Part shown: positions 14,293-22,480 of the stretch, in pieces | How positions within the stretch are numbered: position 1 is the first letter of the stretch | How the letters are laid out: every line of letters starts with the position of its first letter | NCBI GenBank assembly: GCA_900540635.1 | Contig: UQGU01000037.1 | Coordinates: 1-23,746 of the forward strand | Reading direction: 5' to 3' | DNA: 23,746 nucleotides | Source of the DNA: an uncultured Eubacteriales bacterium | GTDB lineage: Bacteria > Bacillota > Clostridia > Oscillospirales > Oscillospiraceae | The notes under the pieces: model-generated | Databases searched by the model: none | The model's input: only the letters and a program-made list of their open reading frames with translations | Told to the model about the DNA's origin: nothing | Position numbers and translations under genes: made by a program

Positions 14293-15165
14293 TTACTCCG
14301 TTTTTTCCCGGTATACCTTGTTAAAGGAGAAGCCCCGGCCCGAGACCTCCGTGACCTGGGTCACCACCATGAAGCACTCCGGGTCAATGGCCCGGGCCAG
14401 ATTTTGCACCCGATGCAGCTCCCGGGTGGCAACCACGCTGAGCACCACCTCCGTGGGCTCGTGAAGGAAGCCTCCCTCGCCGTGGAGCAGGGTCACCCCC
14501 CGGTCCGCATTGCAGAGGATGCTTTCGCAGATCTCCCTGGCCTTTTCGCTGACGATTTTCACTTCCGTCCGGCCCGTACCGGCGGTCAGGGTCTTGTTCA
14601 GGGTGAAATTCACGGAAATCAGCATGATGATGCCGTAGAGCAGGTCCTCCGGCGTGTGGAAGAACAGCTGGGACAGCATAATGGCGAAATCAAACAGCCA
14701 CAGGCTTATGGGCACCGGGATGCCGAACAGCTTGTTCAGGATCAGCGGAGGGATATCCATGCCCCCCGTAGAGGCCCCGGCCCGGATGACGATGCCCAGG
14801 GCGATGCCCAGGCCCATGCCGCCGAACAGCGCGCACAGCAGCAGATCCTCCGTCACCCGGAAGTCCCCCAGCAGGGCCTGAACCCCCGACAGGAGAACCG
14901 GATAGAGCAGGGAGCTGAGCACCGTGGTCATGGCGAATTTCTTTCCAAGGATCGCCAGCCCCAGCAGCAGCATGGCCACATTGAACACAAAAACAAACCC
15001 GGAAACCGGGATGCCCCAAAGCTGTTGGGCCACCAGCGCCAGGCCCGTGGTCCCGCAGCTGATGAGCTGCCCCGGCAAAACAAACAGCACAACGATCACG
15101 GCATAGATCAGATTTCCCACCGCGATCCAGCAAAGCCCCGGCAAATTCTTCACAATTTTTTTCAT
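14293..15165 (-). CDS. YitT family membrane protein (DUF2179 C-terminus)
   Basis: 290 residues. About five to six membrane helices fill residues 8-190, with GQLISCGTTGLALVAQQLWG and RAGASTGGMDIPPLILNKLFG as the family's conserved loops. The C-terminal part (about 198-285, VSEKAREICESILCNADRGVTLLHG) is the soluble DUF2179 domain, a small fold proposed to bind a ligand. The family function is unknown; transport has been suggested. Start at ATG 15165, ribosome site AGAGAGAAG. It is first in a two-gene unit with the Nudix hydrolase. Confidence 0.9.
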   Translation of the reverse strand: MKKIVKNLPGLCWIAVGNLIYAVIVVLFVLPGQLISCGTTGLALVAQQLWGIPVSGFVFVFNVAMLLLGLAILGKKFAMTTVLSSLLYPVLLSGVQALLGDFRVTEDLLLCALFGGMGLGIALGIVIRAGASTGGMDIPPLILNKLFGIPVPISLWLFDFAIMLSQLFFHTPEDLLYGIIMLISVNFTLNKTLTAGTGRTEVKIVSEKAREICESILCNADRGVTLLHGEGGFLHEPTEVVLSVVATRELHRVQNLARAIDPECFMVVTQVTEVSGRGFSFNKVYREKTE

Positions 15166-15200
15166 GGTCTTCTCTCTTTTCTGTCAGAACATCCTGCCCT

Positions 15201-15229
15201 ATTCTACCCGATTGCCCCCGGCTTGTCAA
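15201..15229 (-). promoter_or_regulatory. Promoter of the yitT-nudix operon
   Basis: On the - strand a perfect TTGACA (15229-15224), a 17-bp spacer, TAGAAT (15206-15201). It is the divergent partner of the glpP promoter. Confidence 0.7.
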
Positions 15230-15333
15230 CGCAGGAAACGCCCGGGGTGGGAAGATGGGCCCCTGCCTCAAATTCGCCAAAAATACATTCTATTATTTGT
15301 GCAACATTCTTTACAAATAATCCGAGCTTTTTC

Positions 15334-15362
15334 TTGCTTTTTTTGTGCAGGTATGATAAGAT
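15334..15362 (+). promoter_or_regulatory. Promoter of glpP and the TetR regulator
   Basis: TTGCTT (15334-15339), a 17-bp spacer, TAAGAT (15357-15362) with a TGA extension. The leader to 15490 is about 120 nt long and holds a weak stem (15414-15421 with 15433-15440) and six T at 15450-15455. This may be a target for GlpP itself (inference). Confidence 0.5.
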
Positions 15363-15489
15363 AAAACCGTAATTTCGGTAATCAAATATTTGCCCGGAGT
15401 GATGAGCATGGGGACAAACGGAGTTTACAACGCCGTCTGTTTTCCGTGCTTTTTTGCATCCGGCGCACACCAGGGGGAGGACTGAACCA

Positions 15490-16053
15490 ATGGATACACG
15501 GCTGTACCAGGCCATACAGGCGAATCCGATCATTGCGGCCATCCGGGATGACGAGGGACTGGAGGGCTGCTTGAAGGCAGATGTTCAAATCGTGTTTGTG
15601 CTCTACGGGGACATTTGCAGCATCGGCAGGATCGTGGAGCGCATCAAGAATGCGGGGAAAATGGCCATCGTCCACGTAGATCTGATCACCGGTCTCTCCG
15701 GCAAGGAGATCTGCGTGGATTTTCTGCGGAATTCCACCCGGGCAGACGGCATCATCTCCACCCGGGTCAACATGATCCAGCGGGCCAAGGAGCTGCAGAT
15801 GATCACCGTTTTCCGGGTCTTCGTCATCGATTCCATGGCGCTGGATTCCCTGCTCGGCGTCAAAAATCTCCGGCCGGACGCCATCGACATTCTTCCGGGG
15901 CTGATGCCGGGAATCATCCGCAAGGTGCGCGCGCTCACGGGGCTTCCCGTTCTGGCGGGAGGGCTCATCACCGAGAAGCAGGAGGTCCTCCAGGCGCTGG
16001 ACGCCGGAGCCCTGGCCATTTCCAGTACGGCTCCCGCCGTCTGGCAGATGTAA
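15490..16053 (+). CDS. glpP: GlpP-like glycerol-3-phosphate responsive antiterminator
   Basis: 187 residues of the GlpP family, a TIM-barrel-like RNA-binding antiterminator known from Bacillus subtilis glpD control. Seen here: NPIIAAIRDDEGLEGCL at the start, VHVDLITGLSGKE (conserved DLI.G motif), ADGIISTRVNMIQRAKEL, and DAIDILPGLMPGIIRKVR with PVLAGGLITEKQEV, all typical of GlpP. Length is close to the family norm. ATG 15490 is chosen with GGGGGAGG upstream; the longer frame from 15454 lacks a site. In B. subtilis it needs glycerol-3-phosphate to permit reading through a leader terminator. Here it heads the glycerol cluster. Confidence 0.9.
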   Translation: MDTRLYQAIQANPIIAAIRDDEGLEGCLKADVQIVFVLYGDICSIGRIVERIKNAGKMAIVHVDLITGLSGKEICVDFLRNSTRADGIISTRVNMIQRAKELQMITVFRVFVIDSMALDSLLGVKNLRPDAIDILPGLMPGIIRKVRALTGLPVLAGGLITEKQEVLQALDAGALAISSTAPAVWQM

Positions 16054-16063
16054 GGAGGCGCTT

Positions 16064-16585
16064 ATGTGCAGCAACACCAAGCAGCGAATTGCCGATGCCG
16101 TAGAGGAGCTGATCTCCACCCAGCCCGGCAGCCGGGTAACGGTCCAGCAGGTCATGGAGCTGACCCAGATGAACCGTCAGAGCTTCTATTACCACTATGA
16201 AGACATCAACGATGTTCTGCGCCTGATCGTCTGCCAGAAGGTTTGCGCACCTCTGGCCTTTGACCCGGAGGAAAACGCGGAAACCTGGTGCCGCCGGGGT
16301 CTGACCCTGCTCAGCGAGCAGCAGCCCCTGCTGCGGCGGATCTCCCGGGAGCTGGGGGATGAGAGAATGCGGGAGCTGATTCTGCTGGAGGTCCGCCCCC
16401 AGGTAGAGCGGCTGGTACCGGACCGCCCGGGCCAGGACCGGGCGCAGCGCAGCGTGGCGGTGGACGTGGTCTGCCAGAGCGTGCTGTTCTGCCTGCACGG
16501 AATGCTGCTGCGGCAGGAACCGGTGAACGTGGATGACTCCATGGAGCGCTTCCAGGCGCTGTTCGCCGTTTTGAATGTGGCATAG
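16064..16585 (+). CDS. TetR/AcrR family transcriptional regulator
   Basis: 173 residues. The N-terminal helix-turn-helix is clear (KQRIADAVEELIS, VTVQQVMELTQMNRQSFYYHY, EDINDVL), with the FYYHY signature of the TetR family. The remaining all-helical part has no named ligand domain. It resembles the DhaS-type TetR regulators of dihydroxyacetone kinase genes in general layout. Ribosome site AGGAGG, 10 nt after glpP, so both are co-transcribed. A role in controlling the glycerol genes is inferred from position. Confidence 0.82.
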   Translation: MCSNTKQRIADAVEELISTQPGSRVTVQQVMELTQMNRQSFYYHYEDINDVLRLIVCQKVCAPLAFDPEENAETWCRRGLTLLSEQQPLLRRISRELGDERMRELILLEVRPQVERLVPDRPGQDRAQRSVAVDVVCQSVLFCLHGMLLRQEPVNVDDSMERFQALFAVLNVA

Positions 16586-16699
16586 GGGGCTGTTCTATTT
16601 CTCCATGGCGTTCATAGATTGGCTATGGGCAGATTAAACAAATTTTATTTCAGCTTTAAAAAATAATTGTATTTTTTGACAGTATCCGAATTTTGTCTA

Positions 16700-16728
16700 A
16701 TGACGAAACCCTTTCTCTCTGGTATAAT
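16700..16728 (+). promoter_or_regulatory. Candidate promoter of the glpK operon
   Basis: A perfect TATAAT (16723-16728) with a TGG extension; the -35 at 17 bp is ATGACG (16700-16705). A better -35, TTGACA (16676-16681), pairs only with a poor -10 (TAATGA, 16698-16703). The start is near 16735. Confidence 0.55.
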
Positions 16729-16745
16729 CAAAAGCGTAAGAAGGA

Positions 16746-16796
16746 TCTGGTGCAGTCCCCCGAAGCCGCTGCCCGGCTGCGGCTGATTCCGCCAGA
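16746..16796 (+). promoter_or_regulatory. Structured leader of glpK, possible GlpP target
   Basis: TCTGG (16746-16750) can pair with CCAGA (16792-16796), enclosing AGCCGC (16764-16769) with GCGGCT (16779-16784). No U-run follows, so it does not look like a classic terminator, which GlpP antitermination would need. Given as a possible RNA binding site only. Confidence 0.35.
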
Positions 16797-16849
16797 GTTC
16801 CCACAGAAGCCCTTGCATAAATTCATCATCATACAAGGAGGACTTTTCT

Positions 16850-18343
16850 ATGGCAAAGTACATTATGGCACTGGACGCCGGCACAACTTCCAACCGCTGC
16901 ATTCTGTTCAATGAGCACGGGGAAATGTGCAGCGTCTCCCAGCGGGAGTTCACCCAGTTCTTCCCCAAGCCCGGCTGGGTGGAGCACGACGCAAATGAGA
17001 TCTGGGCGACCCAGCTGGGCGTAGCCGTAGAGGCCATGCAGAAGATCGGCGCTACCGCCGCCGACATCGCCGCCATCGGCATCACCAACCAGCGTGAAAC
17101 CGCCATTGTCTGGGATAAGGTCACCGGTGAGCCCGTTTACCATGCCATTGTGTGGCAGTGCCGCCGTACCAGCGAGTACTGCGACAGCCTGAAGGAAAAG
17201 GGCCTGACCGATACCTTCCGGGCCAAGACCGGCCTGGTCATCGACGCCTACTTCTCCGGCACCAAGATCCGCTGGATTCTGGAGAACGTTCCCGGCGTCC
17301 GCGAACGGGCGGAGCGGGGCGAGCTGCTGTTCGGTACCGTAGAAACCTGGCTGATCTGGAAGCTGACCGGCGGCAAGGTCCATGTTACCGACTATTCCAA
17401 TGCCTCCCGGACCATGCTCTTCAACATCAACACCCTGGAATGGGACGACGAGATCCTGTCCGAGCTGAACATTCCCAAATGTATGCTGCCTACCCCCATG
17501 CCCTCCAGCTGTGTCTACGGTGAGACCGATCCCTCCCTGCTGGGCGGCCCCATCAAAATCGGCGGCGCGGCCGGCGACCAGCAGTCCGCCCTGTTCGGCC
17601 AGGCCTGCTACCACCCCGGCGAGGCCAAGAATACCTACGGCACCGGTGCCTTCCTGCTGATGAACACCGGCGAGAAGCCCGTCTTCTCCAGCAACGGCCT
17701 GGTCACCACCATCGCCTGGGGCCTGGACGGCAAGGTTGAGTACGCACTGGAAGGCTCCGTCTTCGTGGCCGGTGCCGCCATCCAGTGGCTGCGGGATGAG
17801 CTGAAGCTCATCGAATCCGCCCCCGATTCCGAATACTACGCCGGTAAGGTAAAGGACACCAACGGCTGCTATGTGGTCCCCGCCTTCACTGGGTTGGGCG
17901 CGCCCCACTGGGATCAGTACGCCCGGGGCACCATCGTGGGCATCACCCGTGGCGTCAACAAGAATCACATCATCCGCGCCACCATGGAATCCCTGGCCTA
18001 TCAGGTCAACGACATTCTGGTGGCCATGCAGGCCGACTCCGGCATTAAGCTGGCGGCTCTGAACGTGGACGGCGGTGCCTCCGCCAACAACCTGCTGATG
18101 CAGATGCAGTCCGATATCTCCGGCGCTCCCGTGCAGCGTCCCACCTGCGTGGAGACCACCGCCATGGGCGCGGCCTACCTGGCAGGTCTGGCCGTTGGCT
18201 ACTGGGCCAGCAAGGAAGACGTTGTCCACAACCGGGCCATCGACCGGGTCTTCCATCCCGAGATCAGTGAGGAAGAGCGCGCCGAAAAGGTCAAGGGCTG
18301 GAACAAGGCCGTGAAGTGCGCCTACGGCTGGGCAAAGGACTGA
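16850..18343 (+). CDS. glpK: Glycerol kinase
   Basis: ATP-dependent phosphorylation of glycerol to glycerol-3-phosphate, cytosolic, FGGY kinase family. 497 residues, full length. Seen: ALDAGTTSNRCILF (ATP phosphate loop), GITNQRETAIVWD, the GDQQSALFGQ catalytic region (242-251), YGTGAFLLMNTG and ALEGSVFVAGAAIQWLRDE. The loop where Gram-positive enzymes carry a histidine phosphorylated by HPr (SHFYG in Enterococcus) reads SSCVYG here (C221), so activation by the phosphotransferase system looks lost. Ribosome site AAGGAGG upstream. T-ending codons are frequent, hinting at high expression. It leads the main glycerol transcript. Confidence 0.97.
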   Translation: MAKYIMALDAGTTSNRCILFNEHGEMCSVSQREFTQFFPKPGWVEHDANEIWATQLGVAVEAMQKIGATAADIAAIGITNQRETAIVWDKVTGEPVYHAIVWQCRRTSEYCDSLKEKGLTDTFRAKTGLVIDAYFSGTKIRWILENVPGVRERAERGELLFGTVETWLIWKLTGGKVHVTDYSNASRTMLFNINTLEWDDEILSELNIPKCMLPTPMPSSCVYGETDPSLLGGPIKIGGAAGDQQSALFGQACYHPGEAKNTYGTGAFLLMNTGEKPVFSSNGLVTTIAWGLDGKVEYALEGSVFVAGAAIQWLRDELKLIESAPDSEYYAGKVKDTNGCYVVPAFTGLGAPHWDQYARGTIVGITRGVNKNHIIRATMESLAYQVNDILVAMQADSGIKLAALNVDGGASANNLLMQMQSDISGAPVQRPTCVETTAMGAAYLAGLAVGYWASKEDVVHNRAIDRVFHPEISEEERAEKVKGWNKAVKCAYGWAKD

Positions 18344-18372
18344 GCACAATTATCGCGATCCCCGAATTTTCT

Positions 18373-18393
18373 CCGGGGGGCGCATCCCCCCGG
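18373..18393. repeat. Hairpin in the glpK-glpF gap
   Basis: Perfect 8-bp stem (18373-18380 with 18386-18393), no T-run. It may adjust glpF versus glpK mRNA levels by pausing or protecting RNA ends rather than terminate. Confidence 0.5.
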
Positions 18394-18460
18394 AAATCCC
18401 ACGGAGCCGAATTTGAAACAGAAAAAGAATCCGCGTCAATGATTTAGGGAGGTCAATAAA

Positions 18461-19174
18461 ATGTTACCGTATATTGCTGAGTTTTTGGGCACCATGATCC
18501 TGATCCTCTTGGGCGACGGCGTTGTCGCCAACGTAAACCTGAATAAATCCGGCATGAAGGGTGCCGGTGCCGTTCAGATCACCATTGCCTGGGGCCTTGC
18601 CGTTATGGTTCCCGCCTTTATCTTCGGTCAGGCCTCCGGTGCCAGCTTCAACCCCGCGCTGACCATTGCTCTGGCTGTGGGCGGCATGTTCGATTGGGCT
18701 TTGGTTCCCGGCTACATCGTTGCTCAGATTCTGGGCGGTATCGTGGGCGGTATCCTGGTTTACGTTCTGTTCAAGGATCAGTTTGACGCCACGGAAGATC
18801 CCGGCACCAAGCTGGGCGTCTTCTCCACCGGCCCCTCCGTCCCCAACACCGGCCGCAATATCCTGCAGGAAGCCATCGCCACCTTCGTTCTGGTGTTCGC
18901 CATCTGCGGCATGAATCAGGTTCCCGGCCTGGATGCAGGCATGGGCAAGCTGCTTGTCTTCGGCATCATCGTATCCATCGGCATGTCCCTGGGCGGCCTG
19001 ACCGGCTATGCCCTGAACCCCGCCCGTGACCTGGGCCCCCGGATCGCCCACGCCATCCTGCCCATCAAAGGCAAGGGCGACAGCAACTTCAAGTATGGCC
19101 TGGTGGTTCCCATTGCCGGCCCCATCCTGGGCGGCATCGCGGCAGTTCTGCTGTACAACGCAATTCCCTGGTAA
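18461..19174 (+). CDS. glpF: Glycerol uptake facilitator (aquaglyceroporin)
   Basis: Passive glycerol channel in the cell membrane, 237 residues, MIP family. The two channel boxes are NPA at residues 64-66 and 186-188. The second is followed by R and D (NPARD), the mark of glycerol-conducting members rather than pure water channels. Six membrane helices are visible, with AEFLGTMILILLGDGV at the start. Ribosome site GGGAGG lies just upstream. It follows glpK after 117 nt with a hairpin but no terminator, so the same operon is likely. Many T-ending codons. Confidence 0.95.
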   Translation: MLPYIAEFLGTMILILLGDGVVANVNLNKSGMKGAGAVQITIAWGLAVMVPAFIFGQASGASFNPALTIALAVGGMFDWALVPGYIVAQILGGIVGGILVYVLFKDQFDATEDPGTKLGVFSTGPSVPNTGRNILQEAIATFVLVFAICGMNQVPGLDAGMGKLLVFGIIVSIGMSLGGLTGYALNPARDLGPRIAHAILPIKGKGDSNFKYGLVVPIAGPILGGIAAVLLYNAIPW

Positions 19175-19207
19175 TTCGTAAATATCTTCTGCTCTTAGTG
19201 TAAGTGT

Positions 19208-19258
19208 CGGGCAGCCCACCCCTCCTACCGGAAGGTTTTCTTGGGCTGCCCGATTTTA
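19208..19258 (+). terminator. Terminator-like hairpin inside the glycerol operon
   Basis: A perfect 11-bp stem (19208-19218 with 19242-19252) followed by ATTTTATT, ending only a few nt before the AGGAGG ribosome site of the next gene (19263-19268). It probably lowers, or conditionally stops, expression of the downstream oxidation genes. Confidence 0.65.
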
Positions 19259-19276
19259 TTGAAGGAGGCGTTCCAT

Positions 19277-20731
19277 GTGTACGATGTAATCATAATCGGC
19301 GCGGGTGTCACCGGCTGTGCGGTGGCCCGATATCTGTCCCGCTATCAGAGCAGCGCCCTGGTGCTGGAGCGGGCGGAGGATGTGTGCTGCGGCACCTCCA
19401 AGGCCAACAGCGCCATTATCCATGCAGGCTTTGACGCTGCCCACGGCAGCCTGATGGCCAAGATGAACGTTCAGGGCAACCGGATGGTGCCCGGGCTGGC
19501 GAAGGAGCTGGATTTTCCCTTCCGGATGAACGGCTCACTGGTGGTATGCATGTCCGAGGAGGATATGCCAAGGTTACAGGCCCTCTATGAAAACGGCGTG
19601 AAAAACGGCGTGGAAGGGCTGGAGATCGTGGATGCCCAGCGGCTCCACGAGTTGGAGCCCAACGTCAGCAAAAACGCCGTTGCCGCCCTGTGGGCTCCCA
19701 CCGGCGGCATTGTCTGCCCCTTCAATATGACCATCGCCCTGGCGGAGAACGCCAATGCCAACGGCGTGGACTTCCGGTTCAACACAAAGGTCACGGGCTT
19801 TACCCGGGGCGAGGAGGGCTGGACCGTCCACACGGAGCAGGGCGACTTCCGGACGAGGTATGTTGTCAACGCGGCAGGCGTCTATGCCGATGTGCTGCAC
19901 AACATGGTCTCTGCCCGGAAGCTGCACATCACCCCCCGCCGGGGGGACTACTGCCTGCTGGACAGGCAGGTAGGCGGCTTCGTCAGCCACACGGTGTTCC
20001 AGCTGCCCGGGAAGCTGGGCAAGGGCGTTCTGGTGAGCCCCACCGTCCACGGCAACATCATCGTCGGCCCCACCGCCATCGATATTGAGGACCGGGACGG
20101 CACCAATACCACCGCCGCAGGCCTGGAAGAGCTGATCGCCAAGGCTGGCATTTCCGTGGACAACCTGCCCATCCGCCAGACCATTACCAGCTTTGCCGGA
20201 CTGCGCGCCCATGAGGATCACCACGAATTCGTCATCGGGGAGGCGGAAGACGCCCCCGGATTCGTGGACTGCGCCGGAATCGAATCCCCCGGCCTGACCT
20301 CCGCCCCTGCCATCGGTCTGACCGTGGCGGAGCTGCTGCGGGAGAAGCTGGGCCTGCGGGAGAAGGAAGATTTTATCGCCACCCGGAAGGGCCTGCTCGA
20401 TCCCAAATCCCTGACTTGGGATGCCTATCAGGCCCTGATCCGGGAAAATCCCGCCTATGGGCAGATCATCTGCCGCTGTGAGCAGGTCACCGAGGGCGAG
20501 ATCATCGATGCCATCCGCCGCCCCCTGGGAGCCAGGAGTCTGGACGGCGTCAAGCGGCGCACCCGGGCCGGCATGGGCCGGTGCCAGGCGGGCTTCTGCT
20601 CTCCCAGGGTCATGGAAATTCTGGCCCGGGAGCTGGGCGTAAGCCAGGCGGAGATCACCAAATGCGGCGGCGCGTCCCGCCTCATTGTGGGCGTTAACAA
20701 GGACAGTCTTGAGGAGGTGCGCGAGGGATGA
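19277..20731 (+). CDS. GlpA-like FAD oxidoreductase with BFD-like [2Fe-2S] domain
   Basis: Probable glycerol-3-phosphate dehydrogenase catalytic subunit (glycerol-3-phosphate to dihydroxyacetone phosphate), 484 residues. The FAD-binding Rossmann motif is GAGVTG (8-13), followed by a DAO-type fold: CCGTSKANSAIIHAGFD, and AAGVYAD for FAD. The C-terminal BFD-like domain has four Cys at 399, 401, 436 and 441 (CRC and CQAGFC), expected to carry a [2Fe-2S] cluster. E. coli GlpA has the same overall plan but is longer. The GTG start at 19277 has AGGAGG 8 nt upstream; an ATG at 19275 is in another frame and closes at once. It overlaps the next gene by 4 nt (ATGA), showing tight coupling. Confidence 0.85.
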   Translation: MYDVIIIGAGVTGCAVARYLSRYQSSALVLERAEDVCCGTSKANSAIIHAGFDAAHGSLMAKMNVQGNRMVPGLAKELDFPFRMNGSLVVCMSEEDMPRLQALYENGVKNGVEGLEIVDAQRLHELEPNVSKNAVAALWAPTGGIVCPFNMTIALAENANANGVDFRFNTKVTGFTRGEEGWTVHTEQGDFRTRYVVNAAGVYADVLHNMVSARKLHITPRRGDYCLLDRQVGGFVSHTVFQLPGKLGKGVLVSPTVHGNIIVGPTAIDIEDRDGTNTTAAGLEELIAKAGISVDNLPIRQTITSFAGLRAHEDHHEFVIGEAEDAPGFVDCAGIESPGLTSAPAIGLTVAELLREKLGLREKEDFIATRKGLLDPKSLTWDAYQALIRENPAYGQIICRCEQVTEGEIIDAIRRPLGARSLDGVKRRTRAGMGRCQAGFCSPRVMEILARELGVSQAEITKCGGASRLIVGVNKDSLEEVREG

Positions 20732-21987
20732 AATATGAGATCGTGATCATCGGCGGCGGCCCCGCCGGTCTGGCCGCGGCCATTGCGGCCTATGATGCCG
20801 GCTGCCGCAGCATTCTGATCCTGGAGCGTGACAACCAGCTGGGCGGCATCCTGAACCAGTGCATTCACAACGGCTTCGGCCTGCACACCTTCGGCGAGGA
20901 GCTCACCGGCCCGGAATACGCCGCCCGCTTTGCCCGGCAGGTACTGGACCGGGGCATTGCCTACAAGCTGAACACCATGGTGCTGTCCATCGGCGAGGAC
21001 AAGAAGATCACCGCCGTCAACCGCACCGACGGTCTGATTGAAATCGAAGCCACCGCCATCATCCTGGCCATGGGCTGCCGGGAGCGGAGCCGGGGCGCGC
21101 TGAACATCCCGGGCTTCCGCCCTGCGGGCATTTACTCCGCCGGTACGGCCCAGCGGCTGGTGAACATCGAGGGCTTCCTGCCGGGGCGCAGAGTGGTCAT
21201 CCTGGGCAGCGGCGATATCGGCCTGATCATGGCCCGGCGCATGACCCTGGAGGGGGCCAAGGTTCTGGTGGTTGCGGAGCTGATGCCCTATTCCGGCGGA
21301 CTGAAGCGGAACATCGTCCAGTGCCTCAATGACTTCGGCATTCCCCTGAAGCTCAGCCATACGGTGGTGGACATCCAGGGCCGGGAGCGGGTCACCGGCG
21401 TGACCATTGCCGAGGTAGGCCCGGACCGGAAGCCCATTCCGGGTACGGAAATTCACTACGACTGCGATACCCTGCTGCTGTCCTGCGGCCTGCTGCCGGA
21501 GAACGAGCTTTCCCGGGGCATGGGCGTGACCATCTCCCCGGTGACCAACGGTCCTATCGTGGACGAAAGCCTGCAAACCAGCATCCCCGGCGTGTTCGCC
21601 GCGGGCAATGTGCTCCATGTGCATGATCTGGTGGACTTCGTTTCCGAGGAAGCCGCCGCAGCCGGTCGGGCGGCCGTGCGATATCTGGCAAACGGGCCCC
21701 AGGACCGGGACCGGGAAATCCCCATCACCTTCGAGGGCGGCCCCAGATATACGGTGCCTGCCAGCATCGATCCGAAGCGTGTGGAAGGGGATCTGGTCAT
21801 TCGCTTCCGGGTGGGCGGCGTTATGAAGAACCGCCGCGTCCGGCTGTATCTGGATGACGAAGCGGTGGTCAGCCGCAAGCGCCCCGTCATGGCCCCCGGC
21901 GAGATGGAGGAGCTGAAGCTGACCCAGGCGGCTCTGGCGGCCCATCCGGATCTGAAGCAGATCCATATTGCAGTGGAGGAGGCGTAA
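20728..21987 (+). CDS. GlpB-like FAD/NAD-binding oxidoreductase
   Basis: 419 residues, pyridine nucleotide-disulfide oxidoreductase fold. Two nucleotide-binding motifs: GGGPAG (9-14) and GSGDIG near residue 155. The thioredoxin reductase-type CxxC pair is missing, so it transfers electrons through flavin. Its start overlaps the GlpA-like gene by 4 nt. It probably forms a complex with the GlpA-like protein and DUF1667 protein, taking the place of E. coli GlpB/GlpC. Whether electrons go to NAD+, quinone or another acceptor is not known. Confidence 0.8.
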   Translation: MKYEIVIIGGGPAGLAAAIAAYDAGCRSILILERDNQLGGILNQCIHNGFGLHTFGEELTGPEYAARFARQVLDRGIAYKLNTMVLSIGEDKKITAVNRTDGLIEIEATAIILAMGCRERSRGALNIPGFRPAGIYSAGTAQRLVNIEGFLPGRRVVILGSGDIGLIMARRMTLEGAKVLVVAELMPYSGGLKRNIVQCLNDFGIPLKLSHTVVDIQGRERVTGVTIAEVGPDRKPIPGTEIHYDCDTLLLSCGLLPENELSRGMGVTISPVTNGPIVDESLQTSIPGVFAAGNVLHVHDLVDFVSEEAAAAGRAAVRYLANGPQDRDREIPITFEGGPRYTVPASIDPKRVEGDLVIRFRVGGVMKNRRVRLYLDDEAVVSRKRPVMAPGEMEELKLTQAALAAHPDLKQIHIAVEEA

Positions 21988-21989
21988 CC

Positions 21990-22355
21990 GTGGAAAAACG
22001 TGAATTGACCTGTATCGGCTGCCCCTTGGGCTGCGCCATTACCGTGACGCTGGAAGGCGGCGAAGTAAAGGATGTGACAGGCTTCACCTGCAAGCGGGGC
22101 AAGGAATACGCCTGCAAGGAAGTGACTGATCCCACCCGCATCGTCACCAGCACCGTCCGCCTTACCGGCAGCAAGACCGGCGCGGCAGTGGTCAGCTGCA
22201 AGACCGCCCAGGATATCCCCAAGGGAAAGATCTTTGCCGTCGCCGCGGCGCTGAAGCAGGTGGTGGCCAAGGCCCCGGTGGAGATCGGCGATGTGCTGCT
22301 TGCCAACGTCGCCGGAACCGGCGTGGACATTGTCGCCACCAAGGCCGTGGAGTAA
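21990..22355 (+). CDS. DUF1667 protein, Cys-rich third subunit
   Basis: 121 residues. The N-terminus has CIGCPLGC (C8, C11, C15), then C34 and C42, a set that may bind an iron-sulfur cluster or zinc. The second half (ALKQVVAKAPVEIGDVLLANVAGTGVDIVAT) is typical of DUF1667. A GTG start at 21990 follows GGAGGAGG, 2 nt after the previous stop. DUF1667 genes regularly follow GlpA/GlpB-like pairs in Firmicutes, so an electron-transfer or maturation role in that complex is the best guess. Last gene of the operon. Confidence 0.85.
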   Translation: MEKRELTCIGCPLGCAITVTLEGGEVKDVTGFTCKRGKEYACKEVTDPTRIVTSTVRLTGSKTGAAVVSCKTAQDIPKGKIFAVAAALKQVVAKAPVEIGDVLLANVAGTGVDIVATKAVE

Positions 22356-22385
22356 GCAAAATACTCTTTTTTTGCAGTAAAATAT

Positions 22386-22409
22386 TGGAGCGGGCCTGCG
22401 CCCGCTCCA
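22386..22409 (+). terminator. Terminator of the glycerol operon
   Basis: A 9-bp stem (22386-22394 with 22401-22409) then TTGCTTTCT, 30 nt after the last gene. The U-run is weak. A T7 run lies upstream at 22369-22375. Confidence 0.55.
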
Positions 22410-22416
22410 TTGCTTT

Positions 22417-22480
22417 CTGTGCCTTCCCGTTCGTTCCGCAATACAGGCACATTTCCTTGCGTTCCAATATTGCGGCACAG
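22417..22480. repeat. Nested inverted repeats in the gap before the XRE gene
   Basis: CTGTGCC (22417-22423) with GGCACAG (22474-22480), and CCGCAATA (22436-22443) with TATTGCGG (22468-22475). The rest of the gap (22481-22795) has no credible gene; GTATCATACCG occurs twice (22586-22596 region and 22638-22648), the first as part of a small palindrome. It may be a decayed insertion or a structured intergenic element. Confidence 0.4.

Noticed and set aside
13768..15372. 534-codon + strand frame opposite nudix and yitT
   Set aside because: Spans two real genes on the other strand, no recognisable domain.
16829..18349. 506-codon - strand frame opposite glpK
   Set aside because: Shadow of glycerol kinase.
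20455..21966. 503-codon - strand frame opposite the GlpB-like gene
   Set aside because: Shadow; no motif.
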